Below, piece after piece: positions 42,377 to 51,224 of a DNA stretch of 64,000 nt. The notes beneath the pieces were generated by a model, which saw only the letters and a program-made list of their open reading frames with translations, was not told where the DNA came from and did no database searches. Source of the stretch: JAWKUK01 sp041398605 (GTDB lineage: Bacteria > Planctomycetota > UBA1135 > GCA-002686595); contig JAWKUK010000013.1 in assembly GCA_041398605.1 (NCBI GenBank), forward strand, positions 165,855 through 229,854. Reading direction: 5' to 3'. How positions within the stretch are numbered: position 1 is the stretch's first letter; every line of letters begins with the position of its first letter. The position numbers were made by a program, and so were the translations under genes.

Positions 42377-44791
42377 TTGGGAGCGCCCGTTCTAGACCTG
42401 CCTACGGGCCCCAGTCCGCCGCGGTCGCCCGCGCCGGCGGCCGCCTCGAGGTTCTGGCGCGCGCTCGCCACTGGCGCGCTGGGGCTGGTGATCCTGTGGG
42501 CGTTTGGGCGCGTCGTTCGACGCGACGTATTCCAGGGCCCCACCAGCGGTGACTCGACGACGCTCGTTGTCATGCACTGGTCTGGCGGCGCTGGCCAGGA
42601 AGAGGACCAGATCGTCCGCGATGCGCTCGCCCGCTTCGAGCGCGCGAACCCTGGCATCCGCGTCGAGCGGATCAACCCCGGCGACGCCGGCAGCTTCTAT
42701 ACGAAGCTCCAGACGATGATGGCCGCAGGGACGCCGCCCGACGTCTTCTACGTGGGCGACGAGCGCCTGCCCTCGCTGGCGCGCATGGGGGTCCTGCAGC
42801 CGATCGACGACTGGCTCGCGCGCGATGCCGCGGCTGGCGCGCCGTTCGACACGAGCGACTTCTTCGACGTGACGCTGGACGCGTTCCGCTACGACGGTCA
42901 GCGCACCGGCGCCGGGCCGCTCTACGGCATCCCGAAGGACTTCACGTCGATCGGCTTCTACTACAACAAGGACCTCTTCGCGCGGGCCGGCCTGCCCGAG
43001 CCCGCCGGCGACTGGACCTGGGACGACTTCATCAGAGCTGCGCGCGCCATCGGGGCGCTCGACGGCTGTACGGGCGCAGAGTTCGTGACGTGGCCACGGA
43101 TGCTGCGCCTGTACCTCATGACCGAAGGCCTTGACGTCGCGCCGCCCGACTTTACGACGCTGCGCGTGCAGGAACCCGAGGTCGAAGCAGCGCTCCAGCG
43201 GCTCGCCTCGTGGCGCTTCGACGAAGACAACACGCTCACGAGCGGCAAGTCGCGCGTCGCCTCGGGCGAGACCGTATTCCTGACCGGCAAGGTCGGGCTC
43301 GCGGGCCCGTTCGGGCGCTGGGTCGTCCCGAGCTACCAAAAGATCGAGGAGTTCGAGTGGGACTTCGCGCCGATGCCGCGCGGAAAGGTCAAGACAAACG
43401 TCGTCGCCGCCGTCGCGTGGTCCGTCTCGAGCCGCACGAAGCACCCAGACGAAGCGTGGCGCCTCGTGCGCGAGCTGTGCAGCGTCGAGAGCCAAACGGC
43501 GCTCTCCCGCCTCGGCCTCGCGATCCCCCCCCGCCGCTCCGTCGCGAACTCAGACGCCTTTGTGGACACGACGACGCCCCCAGCGCGTGACGACGTGTTC
43601 CTCGCCGAGGCCGAGATCGCCGAGGTCCTCGCCTTCCCGCCGAGCCCGAAATTCGACTCCCTCATGGAGACGCGGCTCAACCAGGCGGTCCTGACGGGCG
43701 ACCTCTCGGTCGCGCAAGCGGCGCGGAACTTCGCCGACGCCTGGGCGCTCGAGGGCACGTCCCCGCTGATGCGCGGCGAGTTCCAGCGCATGCCCTGGGG
43801 GACGATCACGCGCTGGGCCTGCGCGCTGCTGGCGGCCGCTGCGCTCGTCCTCGGCGCGCTGTGGTGGCGCACGCGCCCGGGGCTGCTCGGCCGCGCAGAG
43901 GAGCGCGCGGGGTGGCTCCTCGCCAGCCCGCTCGTGCTCGGGCTCGCGCTCTTCATGGCGTTCCCGATCGGGCTGTCGCTGCTGCTGTCCTTCACGCGCT
44001 GGACGGGGATCGCGGGCGTCGAGACCGCCCAGTTCGTCGGGCTCGCGAACTACGAGCAGCTCCTGCTGCACGACGGCCGGTTCTGGACGTGCCTGAGGGT
44101 CACGGCGTACTACGCGCTGCTCGCCGTGCCGCTCGGCCAGGCCTTCGCGCTGGGCGCGGCGCTCCTGATGAACAGCAAGGTCCGCGGCATCGGCTTCTTC
44201 CGCGCCGCCTGGTACTTGCCAAGCGTCCTCGCGGGCGTCGGCGTCGCGGTCCTGTGGCGCTGGGTCTTCGATGGGGACGGCGGGCTCATGAACGCCGTAC
44301 TCGGGCCGCTGCTCGCGCCCATTGGCCTCGCGCCGCCCGACTGGTTCGGCTCGGACGCTGCGGTCTTCGGCGCCCCCGCGTTCGCGATCATGAGCCTCTG
44401 GATGGTCGGGGGCTCGATGATGATCTACCTCGCCGGGCTGCAGGGGATCCCGGCCGAGCTGTACGAAGCCGCCGAGCTCGAGGGCGTCACTGGCTTCGAG
44501 CGCTTCCGCCGCGTGACGCTGCCCATGCTGTCGCCGGTCCTGATCTTCAACGGGATCATGGCGATCATCGGCTCGTTCCAGGTCTTCACGCAGGCCTTCG
44601 TGATGACCCGCGGCGAGCCCGGCGACCTGACCCGCTTCTACGTCCTGTACCTCTACAACCAAGCGTTCGACTTCTACGAGATGGGCTACGCGTCGGCGAT
44701 GGCGTGGCTCCTGTTGCTCGTCGTCCTGGCCCTGACCGTCCTCGTCCTGCGCGGCAGCCGCCGCCACGTCCACTACGAGGCGCTGCGCTGA
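42377..44791 (+). CDS. Sugar ABC transporter: substrate-binding domain fused to MalF-like permease
   Basis: The 804-residue protein joins two parts that are normally separate. A Pro/Ala-rich N-terminus and one membrane anchor (about 30-48) lead into an extracytoplasmic family-1-type solute-binding domain (about 60-470) with 'ANPGIRVERINPGDAG' and 'YGIPKDFTSIGFYYNKDLF'. A membrane helix at about 479-497 returns to the cytoplasm and the MalF-like permease follows (about 510-800) with the EAA motif 'EAAELEGVTGFERFRRVTLP'. The topology is consistent. The start is a TTG at 42377; no better in-frame start keeps the first helix. TGATG coupling to the next permease. Confidence 0.87.
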   Translation: MGAPVLDLPTGPSPPRSPAPAAASRFWRALATGALGLVILWAFGRVVRRDVFQGPTSGDSTTLVVMHWSGGAGQEEDQIVRDALARFERANPGIRVERINPGDAGSFYTKLQTMMAAGTPPDVFYVGDERLPSLARMGVLQPIDDWLARDAAAGAPFDTSDFFDVTLDAFRYDGQRTGAGPLYGIPKDFTSIGFYYNKDLFARAGLPEPAGDWTWDDFIRAARAIGALDGCTGAEFVTWPRMLRLYLMTEGLDVAPPDFTTLRVQEPEVEAALQRLASWRFDEDNTLTSGKSRVASGETVFLTGKVGLAGPFGRWVVPSYQKIEEFEWDFAPMPRGKVKTNVVAAVAWSVSSRTKHPDEAWRLVRELCSVESQTALSRLGLAIPPRRSVANSDAFVDTTTPPARDDVFLAEAEIAEVLAFPPSPKFDSLMETRLNQAVLTGDLSVAQAARNFADAWALEGTSPLMRGEFQRMPWGTITRWACALLAAAALVLGALWWRTRPGLLGRAEERAGWLLASPLVLGLALFMAFPIGLSLLLSFTRWTGIAGVETAQFVGLANYEQLLLHDGRFWTCLRVTAYYALLAVPLGQAFALGAALLMNSKVRGIGFFRAAWYLPSVLAGVGVAVLWRWVFDGDGGLMNAVLGPLLAPIGLAPPDWFGSDAAVFGAPAFAIMSLWMVGGSMMIYLAGLQGIPAELYEAAELEGVTGFERFRRVTLPMLSPVLIFNGIMAIIGSFQVFTQAFVMTRGEPGDLTRFYVLYLYNQAFDFYEMGYASAMAWLLLLVVLALTVLVLRGSRRHVHYEALR

Positions 44792-45654
44792 TGCAGCGCA
44801 AGGCCAAGCAGAGGTTCGCGCTGGCGCTGCTCATCGTCGGCGCGGCGCTGATGCTCTTCCCGCTGTGGTGGATGCTCGTCGTGTCGCTGGAGACCCCGGC
44901 CCGCGCCGGCGCCGCGACGGCGGGCGCAGGGCTCATGCAGCTCTGGCCCAGCGACCCGCAGTGGCACAACTACCCCGACGCGCTCGCCGAGGTCGGGACG
45001 CGCCGCTGGGACGGGTTCCTCGACGCGCTCGCGAACTCGATCGTGATCACGACGTTGGTCGTCATCGCCACGGTCCTGTCGTCGAGCCTCGTGGCGTATG
45101 CGCTGTCGCGGATCGACTTCCGCGGCCGCGGGGTGCTCTTCGCGGTGATGCTCGGCACGATGATGCTGCCGCCCCAGGTGACGATGATCCCGTTGTTCCT
45201 GCTGTTCCGCAGCCTCGGCTGGGTGGATTCGATCCTGCCGCTCATCGTGCCCGCCTTCTTCGGCAACGCCTTCTTCATCTTCATGTACCGCCAGTTCATG
45301 GCACAGGTGCCCGAAGCGCTCGTCGAGGCCGCTCGCCTAGACGGCTGCGGTCACCTCGAGATTTGGCGGCGCGTGATGCTGCCCCTGTGTCGCCCAGTCA
45401 GCGCCATTACGGCCGTGTTCACGTTCATCTTCGTTTGGAACGACTTCCTCGGCCCGCTGATCTACCTGCACTCCGAAGAGAAGGCCACGCTGGCCATCGC
45501 GCTCAACTCGTTCCGTAACCAGTACGGCGGCCTCGAGGACGTGCAGTACCTGATGGCGGTGAGCCTCGTCACGATGCTGCCTTGCATCCTCCTGTTCTTC
45601 GGCGCACAGCGCGCGTTTGTCGAGGGCCTCGGAAAGGGCGCGGTGAAGGGCTGA
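44791..45654 (+). CDS. Sugar ABC transporter permease, MalG-like
   Basis: The 287-residue protein has six membrane helices and the EAA loop 'EAARLDGCGHLEIWRRVMLP' that contacts the ATPase. It starts at a TGATG junction with the fused binding-protein/permease gene and ends one base before the ATPase gene, giving an operon of fused F, G and K. It would import oligosaccharides, plausibly maltodextrins given the glucan operon nearby (inference). Confidence 0.93.
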   Translation: MQRKAKQRFALALLIVGAALMLFPLWWMLVVSLETPARAGAATAGAGLMQLWPSDPQWHNYPDALAEVGTRRWDGFLDALANSIVITTLVVIATVLSSSLVAYALSRIDFRGRGVLFAVMLGTMMLPPQVTMIPLFLLFRSLGWVDSILPLIVPAFFGNAFFIFMYRQFMAQVPEALVEAARLDGCGHLEIWRRVMLPLCRPVSAITAVFTFIFVWNDFLGPLIYLHSEEKATLAIALNSFRNQYGGLEDVQYLMAVSLVTMLPCILLFFGAQRAFVEGLGKGAVKG

Positions 45655-45655
45655 G

Positions 45656-46822
45656 ATGACCAAGGTCACGCTTCAGAGGCTGTCGAAGGTCTACCCCGGC
45701 GGCGTGCGAGCCGTCGACGCCGTCGACCTCGAGGTCGAGAGCGGCGAGTTCGTGGTCCTGGTGGGGCCATCGGGCTGCGGCAAGAGCACGACCTTGCGCA
45801 TGGTCGCGGGGCTCGAAGAGATCAGCGGCGGCACGCTGACGATCGGAGACCGCGTCGTCAACGAGGTCCCCGCGCGCGACAGGGACATCGCGATGGTGTT
45901 CCAGAGCTACGCGCTGTACCCCCATCTCACCGTCAGTGAGAACCTCGCCTTCGGCCTGGAGCGACGCCGAACGCACCGCTCGCTCTTGCGCCGGCTCCTC
46001 TCGCGCGACTATCGCGGGGCGGCGCAGCGCGAGGCCGAAGAGGTGCGCGCCAAGGTCCAGCGCGCTGCCGCGACGCTCGGCATCGAGCCGCTCTTGCGCC
46101 GCAAGCCCGGCGCGCTCTCGGGCGGGCAGCGCCAGCGAGTCGCGGTGGGGCGCGCGCTCGTGCGCGAGCCCAAAGTGTTCCTGTTCGACGAGCCCTTGTC
46201 GAACCTCGACGCGAAGCTCCGCGTCGAGATGCGCGCGGAGATCAAGGAGCTGCACCGCAAGACCGGCGCGACGATGCTGTACGTCACGCACGACCAGGAG
46301 GAGGCGATGACGCTCGGCGACCGGTTGGTCGTCATGCGGGATGGCGTCGTCCAACAGTGCGCGTCGCCGCGCGAGGTCTACGCGCGCCCGGCGAACCGCT
46401 TCGTCGCGGAGTTTGTCGGGACCCCTGCGATGAACTTCATCACGGGGCGCGTCGAGCTGAGCGGCGCGGACGCGCGCTTCGACTCCCCCGCGGGCTCGTT
46501 CGACTTGCCGCCGGAGCTCGCGCGCGCCGCGCAGGCCAGCGGGCCGTGGCACCTCGGCGTGCGCCCGGACACGCTGCGCGTGGCTCCGGCCGGAGGTGCG
46601 AGCGACGAGCGCGCCGCAGGCGCCCCTGGACAGGCGAGCGCCTCCGTGACTCTGGACGCGGAGCTGCGCCTCGTCGAGGACCTCGGCGATCGCGTCGACC
46701 TGCGCCTCGTGCTGCGTGACGGCTCCCGCTGGATCGCGCGCAGGCCGAGCAGCGAGCGCCCCGCGCTCGGGGCGGTCTCGGTCGTGCTCGACCTCGGCGC
46801 AGCCCACCTGTTCAAGGACTGA
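45656..46822 (+). CDS. Sugar ABC transporter ATPase, MalK/UgpC-like
   Basis: The 388-residue ATPase has Walker A 'GPSGCGKST' (about 38-46), the signature 'LSGGQRQR', Walker B 'VFLFDEPLSNLD' and the switch His in 'YVTHDQEEAMTLGD'. A C-terminal TOBE-like regulatory domain follows ('GTPAMNFITGRVEL', then 'LGVRPDTLRV'). An unusual insert of about 28 residues ('RRTHRSLLRRLLSRDYRG') lies between the Q-loop and signature. This carries the energy-coupling subunit for the two permeases. It is convergent with the serpin gene, 9 bases between stops. Confidence 0.95.
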   Translation: MTKVTLQRLSKVYPGGVRAVDAVDLEVESGEFVVLVGPSGCGKSTTLRMVAGLEEISGGTLTIGDRVVNEVPARDRDIAMVFQSYALYPHLTVSENLAFGLERRRTHRSLLRRLLSRDYRGAAQREAEEVRAKVQRAAATLGIEPLLRRKPGALSGGQRQRVAVGRALVREPKVFLFDEPLSNLDAKLRVEMRAEIKELHRKTGATMLYVTHDQEEAMTLGDRLVVMRDGVVQQCASPREVYARPANRFVAEFVGTPAMNFITGRVELSGADARFDSPAGSFDLPPELARAAQASGPWHLGVRPDTLRVAPAGGASDERAAGAPGQASASVTLDAELRLVEDLGDRVDLRLVLRDGSRWIARRPSSERPALGAVSVVLDLGAAHLFKD

Positions 46823-46831
46823 CGAGCGCGC

Positions 46832-48289
46832 TCACCCCGCCGGATCGGTGACGCGCCCCATGAACAGCAACGCGCCGCTCGTTCGCTCGCGGATCAAGAA
46901 GAGGAACGGTCGGTCGATGTCGACGAAGGGGGTCAGCGAGCGCACGCCGACGACGGCCCCCGAAGCAGCGGAGGCCTCGGTCCCCGCCTCGTCGACCCTC
47001 AGCGCTGCGGCGTGGAACGCGCCTGTCACATGGAGGCCGCGGACCGTCGCGCTCGACCCTGGCTCCGACGCCTCGGGAGCCACGAAGCCCGCAAAGTCCG
47101 CGGCGCGCTCGAGGAAGGCGTCCTTCACGCCCAGGCGCTGCAGCGGCGCGGCGAGGTCGTAGCGCGGCTGCAGCGCCAGCTTTGGCATCCGCAGCTTCAA
47201 GCGCGTCGGCGTCAGGCCCGCGAGGCGCGCAGCGAGGACCTCGCTGTCGAGCGAGCGCTCGAGCTGCGCCAACGCCTGGAAGTCGTCTGGCATGGCGATC
47301 ACGAACGAGAGGCCGTCACCCGCATAGGGCAGCTCGAGCCAAGTCGAGCCGTCCTTGCCCGGCGGCCAGGGGCGGCGCGACGCGCCGGCCGCATCGAAGC
47401 TCGCGACGGGCAAGGACACGGCCTCACCCAATGCCATGTACGACGCGTTGACGGTCGAGCCATTGGCGCGGCGGAACGGCGCGCGGTGCGTCGCGGCGAC
47501 ATCAAACGGCGTCTGCCAGCGCGCGTGGAAGTGCGCCGCGTCCGTCAGCACGAGGCGCGTCAGCGGCGTCACCGAGCCGCTCGGCAGCAAGCCTACGATG
47601 TTGCCCCCTGTGTGCTCCTTCACCCAAGCGTTGATGTGCTCCCGCGCTGCCTCCGGCGCGCCGCCGAAGTCGAGCGCGCCCGCCTCTGCCGCGAACGTGC
47701 TGCGGAGCGCTTCTCGGGCAGCAGGGTTCAGCGCGAAGCTACGCGCGTGCCAGAGCGCGTCTGCGAAGGACAGCGTCGCGCCGTGCTGCGAGGCAGCGAC
47801 CTGATCGCGCAGCGCCGCGAAACCGACGCGCATCGGGTTCGCAGCGAGGCGCAGCGTGCCGGTAGTGCTCGGCAGCCGCAGCGCCGCAGCGAGCTCGCGG
47901 CGCGTCGCGCCGCGGGCGCCCTCGTGGAGCATCGCGAGCAACGTCCAGACAGAGAGCGGCGAATGGAACGCGTTTGCATCGGGCGTCGCCGCGGTCAGCT
48001 CACGGTGTAGATCCAAAGCGAACGCGCTCTGCTGCCCGACGAGCGCCCGCAGCGCCGCCGCGGTCCTTGCGCGCTCGTCCGCCATCGGAGACGAGTCCTG
48101 GGCTGCGTCCGAACGGTCCATGCGAGCGCGCCACGGTGTGCGGCCGAACGGCCCGAACGCCCCGCATGCACTGAACGCCCCACATGCACTGAACGCCCTG
48201 GGCCCGCCGAAGAGCCGCGCCGCGCCGAACGCGCCGAACGCGCCGATGACCCGGCGTCGATCGAGCTCCGACCTCAGATCAGCGTCCAT
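46832..48289 (-). CDS. Serpin (serine protease inhibitor family) with a low-complexity N-terminus
   Basis: The protein has 485 residues. The serpin core runs from about 75 to the end: 'FHSPLSVWTLLAMLHEGARG', 'LVLTDAAHFHARWQTPFD', and the C-terminal 'VDIDRPFLFLIRE'. The reactive loop has a canonical hinge ('GTEASAASG') and, counting from it, P1-P1' would be R450-S451, predicting a trypsin-like target. Residues 1-56 contain a twin-arginine-like 'DRRRVIGAFGAFGAARL' and Cys/Ala/Phe repeats; later ATGs at 48121 or 48085 are alternative starts that would make it cytoplasmic. It is 21 bases downstream of a PQQ-like gene on the same strand. Confidence 0.88.
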   Translation of the reverse strand: MDADLRSELDRRRVIGAFGAFGAARLFGGPRAFSACGAFSACGAFGPFGRTPWRARMDRSDAAQDSSPMADERARTAAALRALVGQQSAFALDLHRELTAATPDANAFHSPLSVWTLLAMLHEGARGATRRELAAALRLPSTTGTLRLAANPMRVGFAALRDQVAASQHGATLSFADALWHARSFALNPAAREALRSTFAAEAGALDFGGAPEAAREHINAWVKEHTGGNIVGLLPSGSVTPLTRLVLTDAAHFHARWQTPFDVAATHRAPFRRANGSTVNASYMALGEAVSLPVASFDAAGASRRPWPPGKDGSTWLELPYAGDGLSFVIAMPDDFQALAQLERSLDSEVLAARLAGLTPTRLKLRMPKLALQPRYDLAAPLQRLGVKDAFLERAADFAGFVAPEASEPGSSATVRGLHVTGAFHAAALRVDEAGTEASAASGAVVGVRSLTPFVDIDRPFLFLIRERTSGALLFMGRVTDPAG

Positions 48290-48310
48290 CTCGAAGCGCG
48301 CCCCAAGGGA

Positions 48311-49621
48311 TCACTGCTCGGCGTCAGCGATGCAGTACAGGTGCTTCCAGCCGCGCAGATAGAGCTCGCCGCCGACGATCACGGGCGACGCGTCGAAGGT
48401 ATCGTCCAGGGCGTTCACGGCGACCTCACGGTAGCTGGGGCCCGCGGCGAAGACGACCGTCGTGCCTTCGCGAGACGGCGCATAGATGTGGTCGCCGCAG
48501 CTAGTGAGCGAGCTGTAGACCGACTTGACGTCGGTGAGGCGCTGACCGCTGTAGCGCACCTCGCCCGTCGCGGCGTCGACGCAGGACAGGACCCCGTTGT
48601 TGTTCCGCACGAAGTACAGGTTGCCGCCGGTCAGGACGCCGGAGGGGACGTAGGAGGTCTCTTGGCTGTGGCGCCACAGGACCGCGGGGCTGTCGGCGAG
48701 GTCTCCCTTCGCGTCCGCGAGGCGGATCGCCTGTAGCATCGCGCCGCGGAAGCCGCTCATGAGGTACACGACGCCTTCGTGATAGATCGGCGTCGGGATG
48801 CAGTTGGTCGTCATGCCACCGATCGACCAGATGAGCTTACCCGTCTCGAGGTCATAGGCGCGCGACGCAGCCGTCGCGGTCGTCACGACCTGCATGCGAT
48901 CGCCGACGGGCACGATGAGCGGCGTCGACCACGTCGTGACCTCATCGCGCTTCTGGCGCCACTTCTCCTTGCCGGTCGCCTTGTCGAAGGCCGCGATGAA
49001 GTCCTCGCCTTCGTGGTCCCACACGACGACGATCGTGTCGCGGTACAGCGCCGGTGAGGCGCCCTCGCCGAACTGGTTGCGCGTCTGCATCCGCCCGAGG
49101 TCCTTTGACCAAAGCACCTTGCCCTGCATGTCAAGGCAGTGCAGCCCGCGCGAGCCGAAGAAGGCGATGATGTGCTCGCCGTCAGTGATCGGCGATGAGG
49201 AGGCCTGCGTGTTCGTCTTGTGGATCGACTCGTGCGGCACCGTCTCAGCGACCTTCGTGCGCCACTTGGTGCTGCCGTCTTTGCGATCGAGGGCGAACAC
49301 GGTGAACTCCTGAACGCCATTGGGCTCCGCGCCCTCGGCCTCGATCGCGCTCGTCACGTACAGCGTGTCCCCCCACACGATCGGGGTCGAGCTGCCGAGG
49401 CCAGGTACGGCGACCTTCCAGCGGATGTTCTTGTCCTCGCTCCACACTGTGGGCGCGCGCTCGCTGCGCGCGACACCGTTTGTGTCAGGGCCGCGCCAAT
49501 TCGGCCAGGTCTCCGCCACATCGCGGGTCGCTTTGTTGACGACCGCGGCCGGCGCGCCGAGCGACGCTTGGCTGCCGCTCGCGGCGAGGACGGAGATGGT
49601 CAGAGTCAGGAGGTGGAGCAT
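48311..49621 (-). CDS. Secreted PQQ-like beta-propeller protein
   Basis: The 436-residue protein starts with a signal peptide (about 1-22) and consists of PQQ-type repeats: 'NWRGPDTNGVARSE', 'SSTPIVWGDTLYVTSA', 'CLDMQGKVLWSKDLG', 'FDKATGKEKWRQ', 'YDLETGKLIWSIGG' and 'CVDAATGEVRYSGQ'. This matches the planctomycete WD40/PQQ-like secreted family whose catalytic role is generally unknown. It does not have PQQ-dehydrogenase active-site features that I could recognise. It is divergent from another PQQ-like gene and 21 bases upstream of the serpin. Confidence 0.85.
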   Translation of the reverse strand: MLHLLTLTISVLAASGSQASLGAPAAVVNKATRDVAETWPNWRGPDTNGVARSERAPTVWSEDKNIRWKVAVPGLGSSTPIVWGDTLYVTSAIEAEGAEPNGVQEFTVFALDRKDGSTKWRTKVAETVPHESIHKTNTQASSSPITDGEHIIAFFGSRGLHCLDMQGKVLWSKDLGRMQTRNQFGEGASPALYRDTIVVVWDHEGEDFIAAFDKATGKEKWRQKRDEVTTWSTPLIVPVGDRMQVVTTATAASRAYDLETGKLIWSIGGMTTNCIPTPIYHEGVVYLMSGFRGAMLQAIRLADAKGDLADSPAVLWRHSQETSYVPSGVLTGGNLYFVRNNNGVLSCVDAATGEVRYSGQRLTDVKSVYSSLTSCGDHIYAPSREGTTVVFAAGPSYREVAVNALDDTFDASPVIVGGELYLRGWKHLYCIADAEQ

Positions 49622-49756
49622 GAGTTGAACCTGTGGTGAAGGCGCCGATTGACCGCATCAGTGTAAGCCTCGCGCGAGCCTGTGGCGCGAACGACCACGC
49701 GCACACCGTCGAATCGCGCGCCGAGCGCTACGATGCGGCGCCTGGAGCCACCCGCC

Positions 49757-51223
49757 ATGACCTTCGCCTTGCGCAGCTTGAACACACTCACCAGCCTCAT
49801 GGTCCTGAGCCTCGGCGCGCCCGCCCAGGACTGGTCGAATTGGCGCGGCCCTGCGCGGAACGGGGCCTCCACGACGGAGAGCGCGCCGCTGCGCTGGAGC
49901 GCGAGTGAGAACATCGTCTGGCGCGTCGCGCTGCCGGCGTGGGGCGGCGCGACCCCGATCGTGCACGGCGACAGGGTCTTCGTGACAACTCCCTCCGCAA
50001 CGCCAGAGGCGGCCGACGCTGCAGCGCCCAATGAGCTGGGAGAGCCGGGCGGGCGGACTGACTCAGGGCGACGCGGCGGCCGAGGCCGCGGCCAGGGCGG
50101 CGGGCGCGACCCGGGCGGCGACGACATGTTGCTCCTGTGCATTGCGCGCGCCGATGGCCGCGTGCTGTGGCGCACGAAGCTCGATTCCGGCAACGCGCTG
50201 CACCGCAAGGGCAACCACGCTTCGCCCTCGCCCGTCGCCGACGACGCGCGGGTGTACACGGTGACCGGCAACGGGACCGTCAGCGCGCACACGCTCGAGG
50301 GCGAGCACGTCTGGCACCACAACCTCCAGACGGACTACGGCGGCTTCGGGCTGATGTGGGGTTATGCGTCCTCGCCGGTGCTGCACGACGGCCAGCTCAT
50401 CGTGCAAGTGCTGCACGGCAACAACACGGATGACCCGTCGTACCTCGTCGCCTACGACGCGGCGACGGGCGCGTTGCGCTGGCGCGTCGAGCGCGAGACC
50501 GATGCGCCGCGCGAGTCTCCGGACGCCTACACGACGCCGCTCGTGCGCGGAACGGCCGACGGGGCGCAGGTGATCGTGACCGGCGGCGACTACGTGACCG
50601 GGCACGACCCTGCGACCGGCGCGGAGCTGTGGCGGCTGGGCGGGCTCAATCCGCAGAAGGCCCCGAACTACCGCATCGTCGCGTCCGCCCTGTGCGTGCC
50701 CGATCCAGCGGGGGACTGGGTCGTCGTCCCGACGCGCGTGCGCCCTCTGACGGCGTTCCGGCTCGGACCGGATGGCCAGCCCATCGAGGCGCCGATCGCG
50801 TGGCAATGGAACGAGCGCGGCGCGCCGGACGTGCCCTCGCCCACGACGGACGGCACCCACCTCTTCATGGTGGACGACGGCGGCATGGTGACCTGCCTCG
50901 ACGTGCGCACCGGCGCCGCGCTCTGGGGACCGGAGCGCACGCTCGAGGGCACGGTCTCCGCTTCCCCGACCCTCGCGAATGGCATGCTCTACGTGACAAA
51001 CGAAGAGGGCGTCACGGTCGTCCTGCGCGCCGGCCCCACGTTCGAGCGCATCGCGGTGAACGAGCTCGACGGCAGCTACACGCTGTCCACCCCCGTCGCG
51101 GCGGACGGCCACCTGTACGTGCGCACAGGCGAAGCGCTGTACTGCATCGGCGCGGCGCCTCAGGCGCCGGGCGGCGCCGCGGACCAAGCCTCAGACGAAG
51201 CAGGCGCGACGCGCGACAAGTGA
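49757..51223 (+). CDS. Secreted PQQ-like beta-propeller protein
   Basis: The 488-residue protein has a signal peptide ('LTSLMVLSLGAPAQ') and repeats such as 'DWSNWRGPARNGAS', 'GGATPIVHGDRVFVTT', 'AYDAATGALRWRVE', 'GHDPATGAELWRLG' and 'CLDVRTGAALWGPE'. A Gly/Arg-rich insert follows the second repeat (about 90-115), unlike the other two. The ATG at 49757 is preferred over 49733 because it directly precedes the signal peptide. The opposite-strand PQQ-like gene starts 135 bases away. Confidence 0.83.
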   Translation: MTFALRSLNTLTSLMVLSLGAPAQDWSNWRGPARNGASTTESAPLRWSASENIVWRVALPAWGGATPIVHGDRVFVTTPSATPEAADAAAPNELGEPGGRTDSGRRGGRGRGQGGGRDPGGDDMLLLCIARADGRVLWRTKLDSGNALHRKGNHASPSPVADDARVYTVTGNGTVSAHTLEGEHVWHHNLQTDYGGFGLMWGYASSPVLHDGQLIVQVLHGNNTDDPSYLVAYDAATGALRWRVERETDAPRESPDAYTTPLVRGTADGAQVIVTGGDYVTGHDPATGAELWRLGGLNPQKAPNYRIVASALCVPDPAGDWVVVPTRVRPLTAFRLGPDGQPIEAPIAWQWNERGAPDVPSPTTDGTHLFMVDDGGMVTCLDVRTGAALWGPERTLEGTVSASPTLANGMLYVTNEEGVTVVLRAGPTFERIAVNELDGSYTLSTPVAADGHLYVRTGEALYCIGAAPQAPGGAADQASDEAGATRDK

Positions 51224-51224
51224 G

